Assembly (NCBI GenBank): GCA_964351905.1
Contig: CAYGPG010000004.1
Span: 1 to 64,000, forward strand
From: GCA-2708415 sp964351905
Lineage (GTDB): Bacteria > Pseudomonadota > Alphaproteobacteria > Micavibrionales > Micavibrionaceae
Length of the DNA stretch: 64,000 nucleotides
Direction of reading: 5' to 3'
The notes below the pieces were generated by a model. The model saw nothing but the letters and a program-made list of their open reading frames with translations. It searched no databases and had not been told where the DNA came from. A program made the position numbers and the translations under genes. This document shows positions 49,289 through 58,939 of this stretch, piece after piece (the stretch's first letter is position 1; every line of letters starts with the position of its first letter).

Positions 49289-50770
49289 TTATAAGTTTAG
49301 TAAGGTGCGGCTTATTTCTTGTGACCAGCGGCCTAAGAGATTTTGGCGTTCTTGGTCTTGCATCATTGGTCGATAAACGTGTTGTTTCTTCCATTTATCT
49401 GACACATCGTCTAAGTCTTTATAAACACCCACGTGTAGACCTGCCAGACAAGCCGCGCCGAGGGCTGTTGTTTCTGTGATTTGGGGAACTTGGACTTCCC
49501 TATCCAAAATATCGCTTAAAAACTGGCACATAAATTTATTGGCAACCAAACCACCATCAACGCGAAGAACTTTAATTTCCTGTCCTGTGTCATCTTGAAA
49601 TGCCTGCATTAGGTCGTTGGTTTGGTAAGCTTGAGCTTCTAATGCAGCACGTGTGATATGCGCCTTTGTGGTCTCTCGGCTTAAGCCTGTGATGGATGCA
49701 CGTGCTCTTGGTTTCCAATGCGGTGCGCCCAGCCCTGTAAAGGCAGGGACAAAATATACATCGTTGTTGTCAGGTACAGAGGTGGCGAGCGTCTCACTTT
49801 CTTGCGCATCATCGAAAAAACCGAGGTTATCGCGCAGCCATTGAATGGCCGCGCCTGCAACAAAGATCGCTCCTTCTGTTGCATAAGTAACTTCACCGTT
49901 TAATCGGTACGCAATGGTTGTCAGTAACCGATTTTTTGACTCAACAAAATCTTGCCCAATATTCATCAGCGCAAAACATCCTGTCCCATAGGTTGATTTT
50001 ACCATACCTTTGGTAAAGCATGCTTGCCCTATTAACGCAGATTGTTGATCCCCTGCCATGCCAGCGATGGGCAATTTAATGTTGTTAATTTCTGTTTCAC
50101 CAAAATCAAAACAATTATCGACAACTTCAGGCAAAAGGTTTTTAGGGATATCAAATAATTCTAAAAGTTCGTCATCCCATTTTTGTTCAACAATATTATA
50201 AATCATTGTGCGTGATGCGTTTGCAGCATCTGTGTAATGAGAAGTGCCTTTTGTTAAACGCCAGAGAAGAAAGCTATCAATAGTGCCAAAAGCAAGCTCA
50301 CCCTTCTTAGCTCTCTCACGCGCGCCTTCAACATTGTCCAAAATCCATTTTATTTTGGTGGCGGAAAAATAAGGATCAAGCAAAAGTCCTGTCTTTTGAC
50401 GAACCGCATCTTCATGCCCTGCCCCTTTAAGCGCGGCACAATAATCAGCGGCACGGCGGTCTTGCCAAACAATGGCGTTATAAACAGGCTCCCCTGTTTT
50501 ACGATCCCATATCACGGTTGTTTCGCGTTGATTGGTAATACCAATTGCCTTAGGCGTTTCGTGTTTATTGTTTTTTAGAATTTCTTCACACGCCCAAATC
50601 GTGTCATTCCAAATGGCATTGGCGTCTTGTTCAATCCATCCTTTATGCGGATAGATAATTTCTAATTCTTTTTGATGAACGTCCAATATCTCGCCATTTT
50701 CGGAAAATAATATCGCGCGAGAACTGGTCGTGCCCTGATCAATTGATAAAATTGTTTTAACTTTTCTCAT
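49289..50770 (-). CDS. glpK: Glycerol kinase
   Basis: GlpK phosphorylates glycerol to glycerol-3-phosphate. The 493-residue protein has the FGGY-type start ILSIDQGTTSSRAILFSENG near 7-26, NQRETTVIWDRKTGEP near 80-95, WQDRRAADYC near 102, the catalytic Asp in GMAGDQQSALIGQ near 240-252, and the signature VDGGLVANKFMCQFLSDIL near 405-423. The length is standard. It overlaps the end of glpD by 14 nt, so the two are one glycerol-use operon; no GlpF transporter or GlpR is in the window. Confidence 0.96.
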   Translation of the reverse strand: MRKVKTILSIDQGTTSSRAILFSENGEILDVHQKELEIIYPHKGWIEQDANAIWNDTIWACEEILKNNKHETPKAIGITNQRETTVIWDRKTGEPVYNAIVWQDRRAADYCAALKGAGHEDAVRQKTGLLLDPYFSATKIKWILDNVEGARERAKKGELAFGTIDSFLLWRLTKGTSHYTDAANASRTMIYNIVEQKWDDELLELFDIPKNLLPEVVDNCFDFGETEINNIKLPIAGMAGDQQSALIGQACFTKGMVKSTYGTGCFALMNIGQDFVESKNRLLTTIAYRLNGEVTYATEGAIFVAGAAIQWLRDNLGFFDDAQESETLATSVPDNNDVYFVPAFTGLGAPHWKPRARASITGLSRETTKAHITRAALEAQAYQTNDLMQAFQDDTGQEIKVLRVDGGLVANKFMCQFLSDILDREVQVPQITETTALGAACLAGLHVGVYKDLDDVSDKWKKQHVYRPMMQDQERQNLLGRWSQEISRTLLNL

Positions 50771-52298
50771 TCAAAATACCTTCATATATTTCAGAGAATT
50801 TTAAAGTTAGTTTTTCTAATGTCTTATCATCAATATGAAGACCTAATTTAGACCGACGCCACAAAACATCGTCTAATTCTTGCGCATATTCATATTGAAT
50901 AAGATATTTCAGTTCGGCCTCATATACGCCACCGCCAAAATTCTCGCCTAAATCTTTGACTTTGTTCACGCCTTCCAATAACACATCCATACGCGTTCCA
51001 TAGGCACGTGCATATCGAAAAAGAAGGTTTTTGTTTAAAAAAGTATAACGCGCGGTTTGCTTTTTGATAAACGCATCAAAATCTGCATTTAAAATATCAC
51101 CACCTGGTAACGCTGAATTTTCTGTCCATGGCATAAATCTTAATTTAGGAAAAATCGTTCTAAAGCGATCCATCGCATGTTCGGCCAGCGCCCTGTAAGT
51201 CGTTATCTTGCCGCCAAAAACAGAAAGAATTGGTGGACCGTAACGCTCATCCATATAAAGTTTATAATCACGCGTGACTTTTGATGAATTCTCCTCACCA
51301 TCCTCAACCAGAGAGCGAACACCGCTATAATTCCAAACAACATCATCGGGTGAAATTTGTTTTTTAAACGAAGCATTTACAGCGTTGCAAAGATATTCAA
51401 TTTCTTCTTCATCAATTTCAACCTGCGCGGCATCCCCTTCATATGGTTTATCTGTCGTGCCTATTAACGTATATTTATTCTCATAAGGAATGGTAAAAAT
51501 AATACGTCCATCTTTTTGTTGTAAGATAAAAGTATGATCACCTTTATATAATTTTGGAATAACAATATGGCTTCCTTTGACAAGCCTGACTTGAGGAACG
51601 AAGTCCGTCCTATTTTTTTCTACTTTGGTAAGTTCCGATCCATCTAAAAGCCCCCTCACCCATGGCCCTGCGGCGTTCACAACTGCTTTCGCTGTCACTT
51701 GAAATTCATCAGACGTGCGAACATTTTGCAAGTGAACTTGCCAGCCCTTTTTATCATGTGTCGGTTGTAAATAAACACAAGCCGTACGGGTTAAAATATT
51801 CGCGCCTTTATCTTGCGCATCCATCGCGTTTAGAACTACCAATCGTGAATCCTCAACCCAGCAATCTGAATAAGAGACACCTTTGGTATATTTATCTTTT
51901 AAAGGATCAGATAAGGCGTCTGTTGCAAAATCTAAAGATTCAGAAGAGCTTAATTTCTTACGTCCCGCCAAACGGTCATATAAAAACATACCCAATTTGA
52001 TCATCCAATAAGGACGAAGGTGATCATCATGCGGTAAAACAAATTTTAGCGGCCAGATAATATGGGGCGCAGCCTTTAAAAGTGTTTCACGTTCCTGCAA
52101 AGACTCTTTGACTAGCTTAAACTCATAATGTTCAAGATATCGAAGGCCGCCATGCACTAACTTTGTACTGGAAGACGATGTCGCGCTCGCCAAATCTTGC
52201 GCTTCAACCAAAAGCACGGACAACCCTCGCCCCGCCGCATCACGCGCGATGCCTGTTCCGTTAATACCGCCACCTATTACACACAAATCATAATCCAT
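50757..52298 (-). CDS. glpD: Aerobic glycerol-3-phosphate dehydrogenase
   Basis: GlpD oxidises glycerol-3-phosphate to dihydroxyacetone phosphate at the inner membrane, passing electrons to quinone. The FAD motif CVIGGGINGTGIARDAAGRG is at residues 6-25, followed by SSSSTKLVHGGLRYLEHYEF near 40-59, KGSHIVIPKLY near 240, TIPYENKYTLIGTTDKPYEG near 270-289, and FGGKITTYRALAEHAM near 355-370. The length is 513 aa. It is upstream of and overlapping glpK. A 170-nt AT-rich gap separates it from the divergent YjbH-type gene, and both promoters must lie there. Confidence 0.96.
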   Translation of the reverse strand: MDYDLCVIGGGINGTGIARDAAGRGLSVLLVEAQDLASATSSSSTKLVHGGLRYLEHYEFKLVKESLQERETLLKAAPHIIWPLKFVLPHDDHLRPYWMIKLGMFLYDRLAGRKKLSSSESLDFATDALSDPLKDKYTKGVSYSDCWVEDSRLVVLNAMDAQDKGANILTRTACVYLQPTHDKKGWQVHLQNVRTSDEFQVTAKAVVNAAGPWVRGLLDGSELTKVEKNRTDFVPQVRLVKGSHIVIPKLYKGDHTFILQQKDGRIIFTIPYENKYTLIGTTDKPYEGDAAQVEIDEEEIEYLCNAVNASFKKQISPDDVVWNYSGVRSLVEDGEENSSKVTRDYKLYMDERYGPPILSVFGGKITTYRALAEHAMDRFRTIFPKLRFMPWTENSALPGGDILNADFDAFIKKQTARYTFLNKNLLFRYARAYGTRMDVLLEGVNKVKDLGENFGGGVYEAELKYLIQYEYAQELDDVLWRRSKLGLHIDDKTLEKLTLKFSEIYEGILNEKS

Positions 52299-52468
52299 GG
52301 ATTAAATGTACAACAGATCAATGAAACAACAAGAGCGAAGTTATAATTTTCTTCACCTTTATCACTGTGGATAAAAGCCCTCAAATCTTTGACTTAAAAG
52401 GAATATTTCAAGAAAATGATAGTGGATAATTTCTTATCCACCTACCTTTCATAAACAGGACTTCACCT

Positions 52469-54559
52469 GTGCCTTTATTGGGAAAAACAAAACGATTCAT
52501 ATTGTGCTCTGCCTTGTTTGCGGGAAGCATAGCCTTGCCTTTCCAAAACCTTCATGCGGAAACAAAGTCAAAGTGGGAGCCTAACTTCTCTCTGCCGCGT
52601 TATTACGCGCCTTCTACAAACCTCAATGGTATTGTGGGGCTGAATACCGTTCCCAGCGCCCGTATGGATAAAAAAGGAACCGTTCGCTTTGGCTCAGGAA
52701 AAGATGATCCTTATTATCATGCCTTTATTGGCTTTCAACTGGCCGATCCTTTTTATGTTTCATTTCGACAAACCTCTCAAACGGACAGTATTAAAGATTC
52801 TCCAGATTCTTTTCATCCAGGCGTTGATTTTAAACTGCGTCTTTTGGACGAAACGGCTTCCCGACCCGCCATTGCCGTTGGGCTAGATTCTGCCTTTGGT
52901 GATAAAAGAATGGCCAGTGAATATCTTACATTTTCCAAACGATATAAAAATTTTGATTTTACAGGCGGTATGGCATGGGGTCGTTTGGGTAGTAAAGGCC
53001 ATATAAAAAACCCTTTACGCGCGATCTCCGATCATTTTGGCAATGAGCGCGACTATAACAGCTTTCTTGAATCACAAGATACGAATGATTGGTTTACAGG
53101 CGAAGAAATCGGCTTTTTCGGCGGTGTTGAATATTTCTCCCCCATCGAAGGCCTCTCCATCAAAGCAGATTACGGTGCAAATGATTATATAGGAGAGCAA
53201 GGCATTGATTACTTTGATGCACCCGACCCTTGGTCTCTCTCGCTCAATTATAAGCCCTTAGATAACATTGATATCTCTGCCGGAACCATTGGCGGAGAAA
53301 CCTTTATGGCGCGCCTGTCCATGCAAGATCAATTGCAAGCATGGGTTGGTAAACCTTATCAGGATAAAGAACGCCCTCCCCTGCACGCCCCAAGAAAAAA
53401 CAATAACGCCAAATCAAATAATGTCCTCGCCCTTTCTAGTTTTGAGCCACTTGGTTATCAAATTGGACGGGAAGCTATTCATGTTGCTAATCACAGCAAA
53501 GCCGATCAGGAAGCCATTATCTTGCCGTTAAAGCATAAAGGCTTAAAAGGACCTGTAATAACACTGATGCGCTCTGATCTAGAAAAAGCGGTTTTATCAA
53601 ACACAGCAAGCCCAGATGAAATTTGGCACAATGCGGAAATTGATAAAGCCTCTTCTATGAGTTGGATGGATCTCAACGAAAATGTGAATCTGAAACAAAG
53701 AGACCATAAAGGGCAATTTAAACTCGTCCTTGAACAAAAAGTTGGGCTATCGGAATCTGATGCAGGTTTTCTTTATAAAACCTCTGGGCTTATCGAGGCT
53801 GAAAAGGCGCTCCCTTATGGTTTTTTGGTTGGGGCAACGGGGCGTGTCAATATTGCAGATAATTTAAGAAAATTAAGTTTGTTTCGTTTTCGTGATCCAA
53901 ACCCCGTTCGAAGTGATGAAAGGGATTTTGCCGCAAACCGCTTTGGTGTCGACAGGCTCTATGGCTCCTTCTTTAAAAGCCTCACCCCTTCCACACATAT
54001 GAATATTAGCGCTGGCTATCTTGAGAAAATGTTTAGTGGTTATGGCGGGGAAATACTTTATCGCCCCTTTGGCAAAACCTATGCCATCGGCGCAGAAGGG
54101 TGGCGTGTTCACAAACGTGATCCAGACAGCCGCCTTGCCAAAGACATGGATAAAAATGCCACGCATACAGGACACTTAAATCTTTACTATGAAATGCCCA
54201 ATAAAACGACAACAGCTTATTTAAAGTTAGGACAATATTTGCGTGAAGATCGTGGTGCTACTTTTGGTATTCAAAATAATTTTGACAATGGCACAAAGTT
54301 AGAAGGGTTTATCACAAGTACGAACCGTAGAGATGCAGATATTTTAGGGAACAGAACGCATGTCTTTGGCGGTGTTCGCCTCAGCCTTCCCTTGGGAAGC
54401 TTCCCTTTTATTCCTAATGGCAGTGAATTTCGACTGTACACAGAACCCTTTGCGCGTGATAGCGGGCAGATACTTGATATCCCGCAATCACTATATGAGG
54501 TTACTGAACCAATCTCGTCTCGACACTTGCATCAAAGTTGGAAGAATTTTCTTGAGTAG
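52469..54559 (+). CDS. YjbH-family outer-membrane protein
   Basis: A long exported protein (696 aa) with signal peptide KRFILCSALFAGSIALPFQN to LHA. The mature part begins with the YjbH signature NGIVGLNTVPSARMDKKGTV and shows repeated amphipathic strands (GGVEYFSPIEGLSIKADYGA; NIDISAGTIGG; GVRLSLPLGSFPF). YjbH is a predicted outer-membrane barrel linked to exopolysaccharide export in the yjbEFGH operon; here no yjbEFG partner is adjacent. The start is a GTG with AGGA upstream. Its 3' end overlaps the convergent dehydrogenase gene by 59 nt. Confidence 0.82.
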   Translation: MPLLGKTKRFILCSALFAGSIALPFQNLHAETKSKWEPNFSLPRYYAPSTNLNGIVGLNTVPSARMDKKGTVRFGSGKDDPYYHAFIGFQLADPFYVSFRQTSQTDSIKDSPDSFHPGVDFKLRLLDETASRPAIAVGLDSAFGDKRMASEYLTFSKRYKNFDFTGGMAWGRLGSKGHIKNPLRAISDHFGNERDYNSFLESQDTNDWFTGEEIGFFGGVEYFSPIEGLSIKADYGANDYIGEQGIDYFDAPDPWSLSLNYKPLDNIDISAGTIGGETFMARLSMQDQLQAWVGKPYQDKERPPLHAPRKNNNAKSNNVLALSSFEPLGYQIGREAIHVANHSKADQEAIILPLKHKGLKGPVITLMRSDLEKAVLSNTASPDEIWHNAEIDKASSMSWMDLNENVNLKQRDHKGQFKLVLEQKVGLSESDAGFLYKTSGLIEAEKALPYGFLVGATGRVNIADNLRKLSLFRFRDPNPVRSDERDFAANRFGVDRLYGSFFKSLTPSTHMNISAGYLEKMFSGYGGEILYRPFGKTYAIGAEGWRVHKRDPDSRLAKDMDKNATHTGHLNLYYEMPNKTTTAYLKLGQYLREDRGATFGIQNNFDNGTKLEGFITSTNRRDADILGNRTHVFGGVRLSLPLGSFPFIPNGSEFRLYTEPFARDSGQILDIPQSLYEVTEPISSRHLHQSWKNFLE

Positions 54560-55700
54560 GACAATCATTCTGATTTAATGCAGCACCTTTAAGAAATTTT
54601 TCTTCGGCCAATCTGTCGGCTGTTTCGCCTGTTGGTAAATCGCGCTTTTCTGCTTCTTCCAAAATATCTTTTACCGTCTGACCAATACATTCAACATGGG
54701 CAACCATGCTGCCGCGCTCAATATTAAAATCTTGCGGGTTATAACCACTCTTGCGGAAATACTCATACCCCACACAGATTACGCCACCTGAATTAATCAC
54801 ATAGTCAGGCACATAAAGAATATCTTTCGCCTGAAGCATTTTATCGTGATATTTATCAAGCAATTGGTTGTTGGCTGCACCTGCAATGATATCAACTTTT
54901 AATTGTTCAATCGTTTCATCATTCAACGCACCGCCCATGGCGCAAGGCGCAAGGATATCAGCCTCAACACCAAAGATTTCATCAACGCCCACAACCTCAA
55001 CATCACCAAGAACAGATTTCGCGCGCTCAATCCCTTCTTCACTTATGTCAGCAATAATAAGCTTCACATTATCTTGTTTTAGCAACTCACAAAGCTCTAG
55101 CCCAACCGCTCCAACGCCTTGCACAGCAACCGTTAAGTCTTTTAAAGATTTTGTATCGCCATAACGATGTTTGATTGTTTCTAGAATGCCGTGGTAGCAA
55201 CCCAGTGCGGTTAACGGTGATGGGTTTCCACCCAATTCACCATACTCACTGCCCGCCAACATTTCAGGCGGCAATCCAGTAACATGTTCCGTATGCTTTG
55301 CAATGGCGACCATGTCCTCTTCGCCTGTACCACTATCTTCGGCCGTAATGTAAGCACCCTCAAATGTTTCAACGGCTTTGCCCATCGCTTCCATTAGCTC
55401 AGGTGTTTTTTGCGTTTTAGGGTTACCAATGATAACCGCCTTGCCGCCACCCAGCGGTAAACCCGCCATCGCGTTTTTGTATGTCATGCCTTTTGAAAGG
55501 CGAAGCACATCATTAATCGCTTCTGCTTCATTCGCGTAATTTGTCATACGCAAACCACCAAGCGCAGGCCCAAGGTTTGTATTATGAACCGCAATATAAG
55601 CAATAATATCGTCATTTAATTCAAAACGACGGACATGCTCATGGTCATCATAAGATGGAATTTGGGATAAAATTTCGGGGTCTAAATCTTGTATATTCAT
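54501..55700 (-). CDS. Leucine dehydrogenase-family (Glu/Leu/Phe/Val) amino-acid dehydrogenase
   Basis: The enzyme class deaminates branched-chain amino acids with NAD+. The N-terminal domain has the start YDDHEHVRRFELND, GPALGGLRMTNY near 45-56, the catalytic AMAGLPLGGGKAVIIG near 75-90 (Lys and Gly-rich loop) and YITAEDSGTGEEDM near 117-130. The NAD domain has VAVQGVGAVGLELCELL near 194-210 and INSGGVICVGYEY near 297-309. About 400 residues is some 40 more than the usual 360, because of the C-terminal tail. I chose the ATG at 55700, where the family begins, over the open frame to 55757. Confidence 0.88.
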   Translation of the reverse strand: MNIQDLDPEILSQIPSYDDHEHVRRFELNDDIIAYIAVHNTNLGPALGGLRMTNYANEAEAINDVLRLSKGMTYKNAMAGLPLGGGKAVIIGNPKTQKTPELMEAMGKAVETFEGAYITAEDSGTGEEDMVAIAKHTEHVTGLPPEMLAGSEYGELGGNPSPLTALGCYHGILETIKHRYGDTKSLKDLTVAVQGVGAVGLELCELLKQDNVKLIIADISEEGIERAKSVLGDVEVVGVDEIFGVEADILAPCAMGGALNDETIEQLKVDIIAGAANNQLLDKYHDKMLQAKDILYVPDYVINSGGVICVGYEYFRKSGYNPQDFNIERGSMVAHVECIGQTVKDILEEAEKRDLPTGETADRLAEEKFLKGAALNQNDCPTQENSSNFDASVETRLVQ

Positions 55701-55784
55701 AATCGTCACACACACTCGGAATTGTAATTTATATAATTGTATGCCGATATAGACCATTCTTCACATAAAGTCATGAAAAATTGT

Positions 55785-55814
55785 AAAAAAAAAGCCACCC
55801 CCGAAGGAGTGGCT
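55785..55814 (-). terminator. Rho-independent terminator with UUCG tetraloop
   Basis: On the minus strand AGCCACTCC-TTCG-GGGGTGGCT forms a 9-bp stem followed by nine T. It lies about 220 nt beyond the rluD stop. The 274-nt gap 55758-56031 contains no credible protein gene, so this ends either a long rluD 3' region or a small RNA. Confidence 0.88.
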
Positions 55815-56031
55815 AGTCTTACTATGGGTACCAGATCGGTAAACCTGAAACGAGAAAATAACTACTTTTAATCGTATAAATTGTCCTTTTGGCCGTCTTA
55901 TGCCCTCTATAAACCGAGCCTCACTAAAACTTTAAAAAATCTAAGTTTGTTTAAAAATGCCCCTTAAACAACCTTATAATTAATTATATCTAAAATTTTA
56001 TGTAAAACACAAATAATCGGGAATTTAACCG

Positions 56032-57024
56032 CTAATCTATTGATTTAAATAAGTTTTTTAATTTCTGCAAATCTTCAGGCATCTCCGAATTAAAGTGCAT
56101 TTCCTCACCAGATCGGGGATGGAAGAATCCTATTTCACGTGCATGAAGCGCTTGTCGGTCAAAAGACATGATTTTCTTGATCGTTTCCTCTTCATATCCT
56201 GACCGTTTGAGCAACGCTTGCCCCTCCTGATGTGGTAATCCATATAACGGGTCACCAATGAGCGGATGTTTAATATGTTGCATATGGACACGAATTTGAT
56301 GGGTTCGCCCGCTTTCTAATTTACAATCAACCCAACTGGCGGCCTCATCATATTTTTCATGGCAATGATAATGTGTCACGGCGTCTCGTCCACTTTTCAT
56401 CATAATCGCCATCTTTAATCGATTTGAGCTGTGGCGACCAATCGGCATATCAACCGACCCCTTAAGAAGAGTTGGTACACGCCAAATAAGAGCACTATAT
56501 ATTCGTGTAAGGCTTCTATCTTGTAATTGCTCGCTTAATCCTTGATGTGCCATGTCATTTTTGGCAACGACCATAAGACCACTTGTTTCTTTATCTAAGC
56601 GGTGCACAATACCAGGGCGCTTTACGCCCCCTATTCCAGACAGGTTATCTTTACAATGATGCAAAAGCGCGTTCACCAACGTGCCATTCATATTTCCAAC
56701 GGCTGGATGAACAACCATGCCTACGGCTTTATTAATAACAAGCAGATCATCATCTTCATAAACAATATCCAGCGGAATATTTTCTGCCCTTGGTGTATCC
56801 TCAACAGGCGGCGGTACTTTAATTTTGATAGTATTGCCTGCCTCTACTTTATAAGAGGCCGTCTTGACTATAAACCCCTCAACAACGACATCTCCCGCCA
56901 GAATAAGGCTCTTTAAACGCGAACGCGACATATCTGGATGCAGCAACGCCAACGCCTTATCTAAGCGCAAAGGCGGTGTATCCTCAGGAATTTCAAGTCT
57001 AATTGTTTGATTTTCGTCAACCAT
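56032..57024 (-). CDS. rluD: Ribosomal large-subunit pseudouridine synthase RluD-type
   Basis: The enzyme makes pseudouridines in 23S rRNA (helix 69 in the RluD group). It has an N-terminal S4 RNA-binding domain (LRLDKALALLHPDMSRSRLK near 17-36) and the RluA-type catalytic domain with KAVGMVVHPAVGN near 97-109, the active-site GIVHRLDKETSGLMVVAKN near 133-151 (Asp in HRLD), and ESGRTHQIRVHMQHIKHPL near 232-250. The length is 330 aa. I chose the ATG at 57024, because the frame beyond it is not family-like. It is divergent from the glycosyltransferase gene. Confidence 0.93.
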   Translation of the reverse strand: MVDENQTIRLEIPEDTPPLRLDKALALLHPDMSRSRLKSLILAGDVVVEGFIVKTASYKVEAGNTIKIKVPPPVEDTPRAENIPLDIVYEDDDLLVINKAVGMVVHPAVGNMNGTLVNALLHHCKDNLSGIGGVKRPGIVHRLDKETSGLMVVAKNDMAHQGLSEQLQDRSLTRIYSALIWRVPTLLKGSVDMPIGRHSSNRLKMAIMMKSGRDAVTHYHCHEKYDEAASWVDCKLESGRTHQIRVHMQHIKHPLIGDPLYGLPHQEGQALLKRSGYEEETIKKIMSFDRQALHAREIGFFHPRSGEEMHFNSEMPEDLQKLKNLFKSID

Positions 57025-57102
57025 AGCGCTTTTTAAGCTGAAATCAGTATAAAAGCCATGTTTTTTTGTTTTTAAAAAAATCTGGCGGGTTACAATATAG
57101 GT

Positions 57103-58176
57103 ATGAAAATATTGATAGTAAGTGACGCATGGTACCCGCAATTAAATGGTGTGGTTCGTACTTACGAATATTTAAAAGAAGAATTGGAAAAAATGGGGCA
57201 CAGTGTCACTGTCATTGGCCCACGTGATTTCAAGTGCCGTCTTCCTATGTTCGGGTATAGCGAGATTGAGCTTGCCGCCTGGCCATTTTACGGCATGGAT
57301 CGTCGTATAAATAAGATGAGTCCAGATATCATTCATATTGCAACCGAAGGACCTTTAGGATGGGCTGCACGCAAATATTGCAAACAAAAGAATATTAATT
57401 TCACCAGTTGTTATCATACACAATTTCCTGATTACCTTTCTAAGCGTGTTTCTAAATTTCTACCCTTTTTGGAAAAACCTTCCCGCGATCAAGCCGTTAA
57501 AATTATTCAAAAATTTCATAACCGTGCCTATGCCGTTATGGTCACAACAAAGAGCATGGCCGATCAGTTAAAAAGTTGGGGTGTTCAAGCGCCTATTCAA
57601 TTTTTAACCCGCGGGATTGATCAAGAAATTTTCTACATCGGTCAATCTGATGTGCTCAAAGACCTTCCAAAACCAATTGCCCTTTATGTTGGTCGCTTGG
57701 CCATCGAAAAAAATATTAAAGAATTTTTAGAGATGGATTGGTCGGGAAGTAAAGTTATTATTGGCCATGGCCCTGATGCAAGCATGCTCAAAAAGAAATT
57801 CCCTGACTGTCACTTCCTTGGAAAGAAAACAGGCAAAGAATTAGGTGATTATTATCGTGCTTCAGACGTATTTGTATTTCCTTCCCGTACAGACACATTT
57901 GGCATTGTTATCATTGAGGCCCTCGCTTGCGGCCTTCCCGTTGCTGCGCATAATGTCATGGGGCCCAAAGATATCATCACGGATGATTTTCTGGGTTGCT
58001 TGGATGAAGACTTGTCTCTTGCCGCACACAAGGCTCTAAAGAATGATAATGCTCAAGATCGCCATCATCATGTTATTCAAAATTATTCATGGAGCAAAGC
58101 AGCGCAACAATTTTTAAATGCTCATAAAAAAGGGTATAATAAAACACCCGTTAACCATTTAAAGAAAGCATCATAA
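57103..58176 (+). CDS. Group 1 (GT4-type) glycosyltransferase
   Basis: A cytosolic GT-B glycosyltransferase of the family that includes mannosyl- and sulfoquinovosyl-transferases acting on lipids. The start ILIVSDAWYPQLNGVVRTYE near residues 3-22 is the donor/acceptor Gly loop. PDIIHIATEGPLGWAARKY lies near 75-93, YVGRLAIEKNIKEFL near 196-210, and the C-terminal domain has PSRTDTFGIVIIEALACGLP near 264-283 with the E-x7-E motif. The acceptor is unknown, and a glycolipid is likely. TACAAT ends 6 nt before the ATG. It is followed after 3 nt by a response regulator. Confidence 0.9.
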   Translation: MKILIVSDAWYPQLNGVVRTYEYLKEELEKMGHSVTVIGPRDFKCRLPMFGYSEIELAAWPFYGMDRRINKMSPDIIHIATEGPLGWAARKYCKQKNINFTSCYHTQFPDYLSKRVSKFLPFLEKPSRDQAVKIIQKFHNRAYAVMVTTKSMADQLKSWGVQAPIQFLTRGIDQEIFYIGQSDVLKDLPKPIALYVGRLAIEKNIKEFLEMDWSGSKVIIGHGPDASMLKKKFPDCHFLGKKTGKELGDYYRASDVFVFPSRTDTFGIVIIEALACGLPVAAHNVMGPKDIITDDFLGCLDEDLSLAAHKALKNDNAQDRHHHVIQNYSWSKAAQQFLNAHKKGYNKTPVNHLKKAS

Positions 58177-58179
58177 GTT

Positions 58180-58542
58180 ATGGCTCATATCCTTGTTGTT
58201 GATGATGATCATTCTATGCTTTCGTTTATTACAACGGCGTTAGAACGTGCAAACCATATTGTGACGTCTTCAGATAATGGAAAAGACGCCTTAGATCACC
58301 TTAAAAATAAAACCGATATTGATTTGCTTCTTACAGATATCGTTATGCCCGGCATGGATGGTATTGAATTATCTAAAGAGGCAAAACAGCTTTATCCTGA
58401 TTTAAAGACAATGTTCATCAGTGGCTTTTCGATTAATACGGCTCAGGCCAGAACCAAGATCAATTTTAAGGGCAATCTGATGGCCAAACCTTTTCATTTA
58501 AAGGATCTCATCACCCAAATAGAGGCTATTTTAAAAGAATAA
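58180..58542 (+). CDS. cpdR: Single-domain response regulator, CpdR-like
   Basis: The 120-residue stand-alone receiver has the acidic pair in ILVVDDDHSMLSF, the phospho-acceptor Asp53 in LLTDIVMPGMDGIELS, the Ser/Thr position in MFISGFS and Lys103 in LMAKPFHLKDLI. The KPFHL-KDL end and the DIVMPGMDGIEL core match CpdR, the ClpXP adaptor phosphorylated by the CckA-ChpT relay, which controls CtrA turnover in alphaproteobacteria. Other CheY-like functions are possible. It shares a transcript with the glycosyltransferase gene 3 nt upstream. CtrA-like boxes further right fit with such a pathway. Confidence 0.8.
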   Translation: MAHILVVDDDHSMLSFITTALERANHIVTSSDNGKDALDHLKNKTDIDLLLTDIVMPGMDGIELSKEAKQLYPDLKTMFISGFSINTAQARTKINFKGNLMAKPFHLKDLITQIEAILKE

Positions 58543-58627
58543 GTGATATTTACCCCTCTAGGTTAAAAAGTTCTTGATCCCGCCCCCTATTTTGTGTTTT
58601 TTAGGCATCAACCGCATTGAGTAGAGT

Positions 58628-58702
58628 GGGCGGTTAGCTCAGCGGTAGAGCACTTGCTCGACACGCAAGGGGTCACTGGTTCAATCCCAGTACCGCCCAC
58701 CA
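58628..58702 (+). tRNA. tRNA-Val (GAC)
   Basis: The cloverleaf begins GGGCGGT and ends ACCGCCC, with discriminator A and encoded CCA. The D stem is GCTC/GAGC, the anticodon stem CTTGC/GCAAG with loop TCGACAC (anticodon GAC), and the T stem ACTGG/CCAGT with loop TTCAATC. All stems pair fully. Confidence 0.95.
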
Positions 58703-58939
58703 TTTTATTCCTAAACGACAATAATAAGTCAAACACATACTTCAGTATGCTGTTTTTTATACCATTATATTTCCACATACAATTTTTATATTTTGATAAC
58801 CAATATAGCTTCAAAATGACTTGGTAAAAAAACATCTAAATTGTTGCAGTACAATCGTATGAAAACCTGAAACTCTTTCTTACAATAGCCCTTAGAAGGC
58901 ATATTGTATTTATAAGAACTAAAAAGATCAGGGGCAAAT

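Noticed and set aside
49152..49394. Minus-strand frame containing RERIELSTSSLP, resembling a conserved protein
   Set aside because: It is the antisense translation of the tRNA-Thr gene; this peptide is a well-known false frame over tRNA genes.
58608..58835. Minus-strand frame containing TGIEPVTPCVSSKCSTAELT
   Set aside because: It is the antisense translation of tRNA-Val and not a protein gene.
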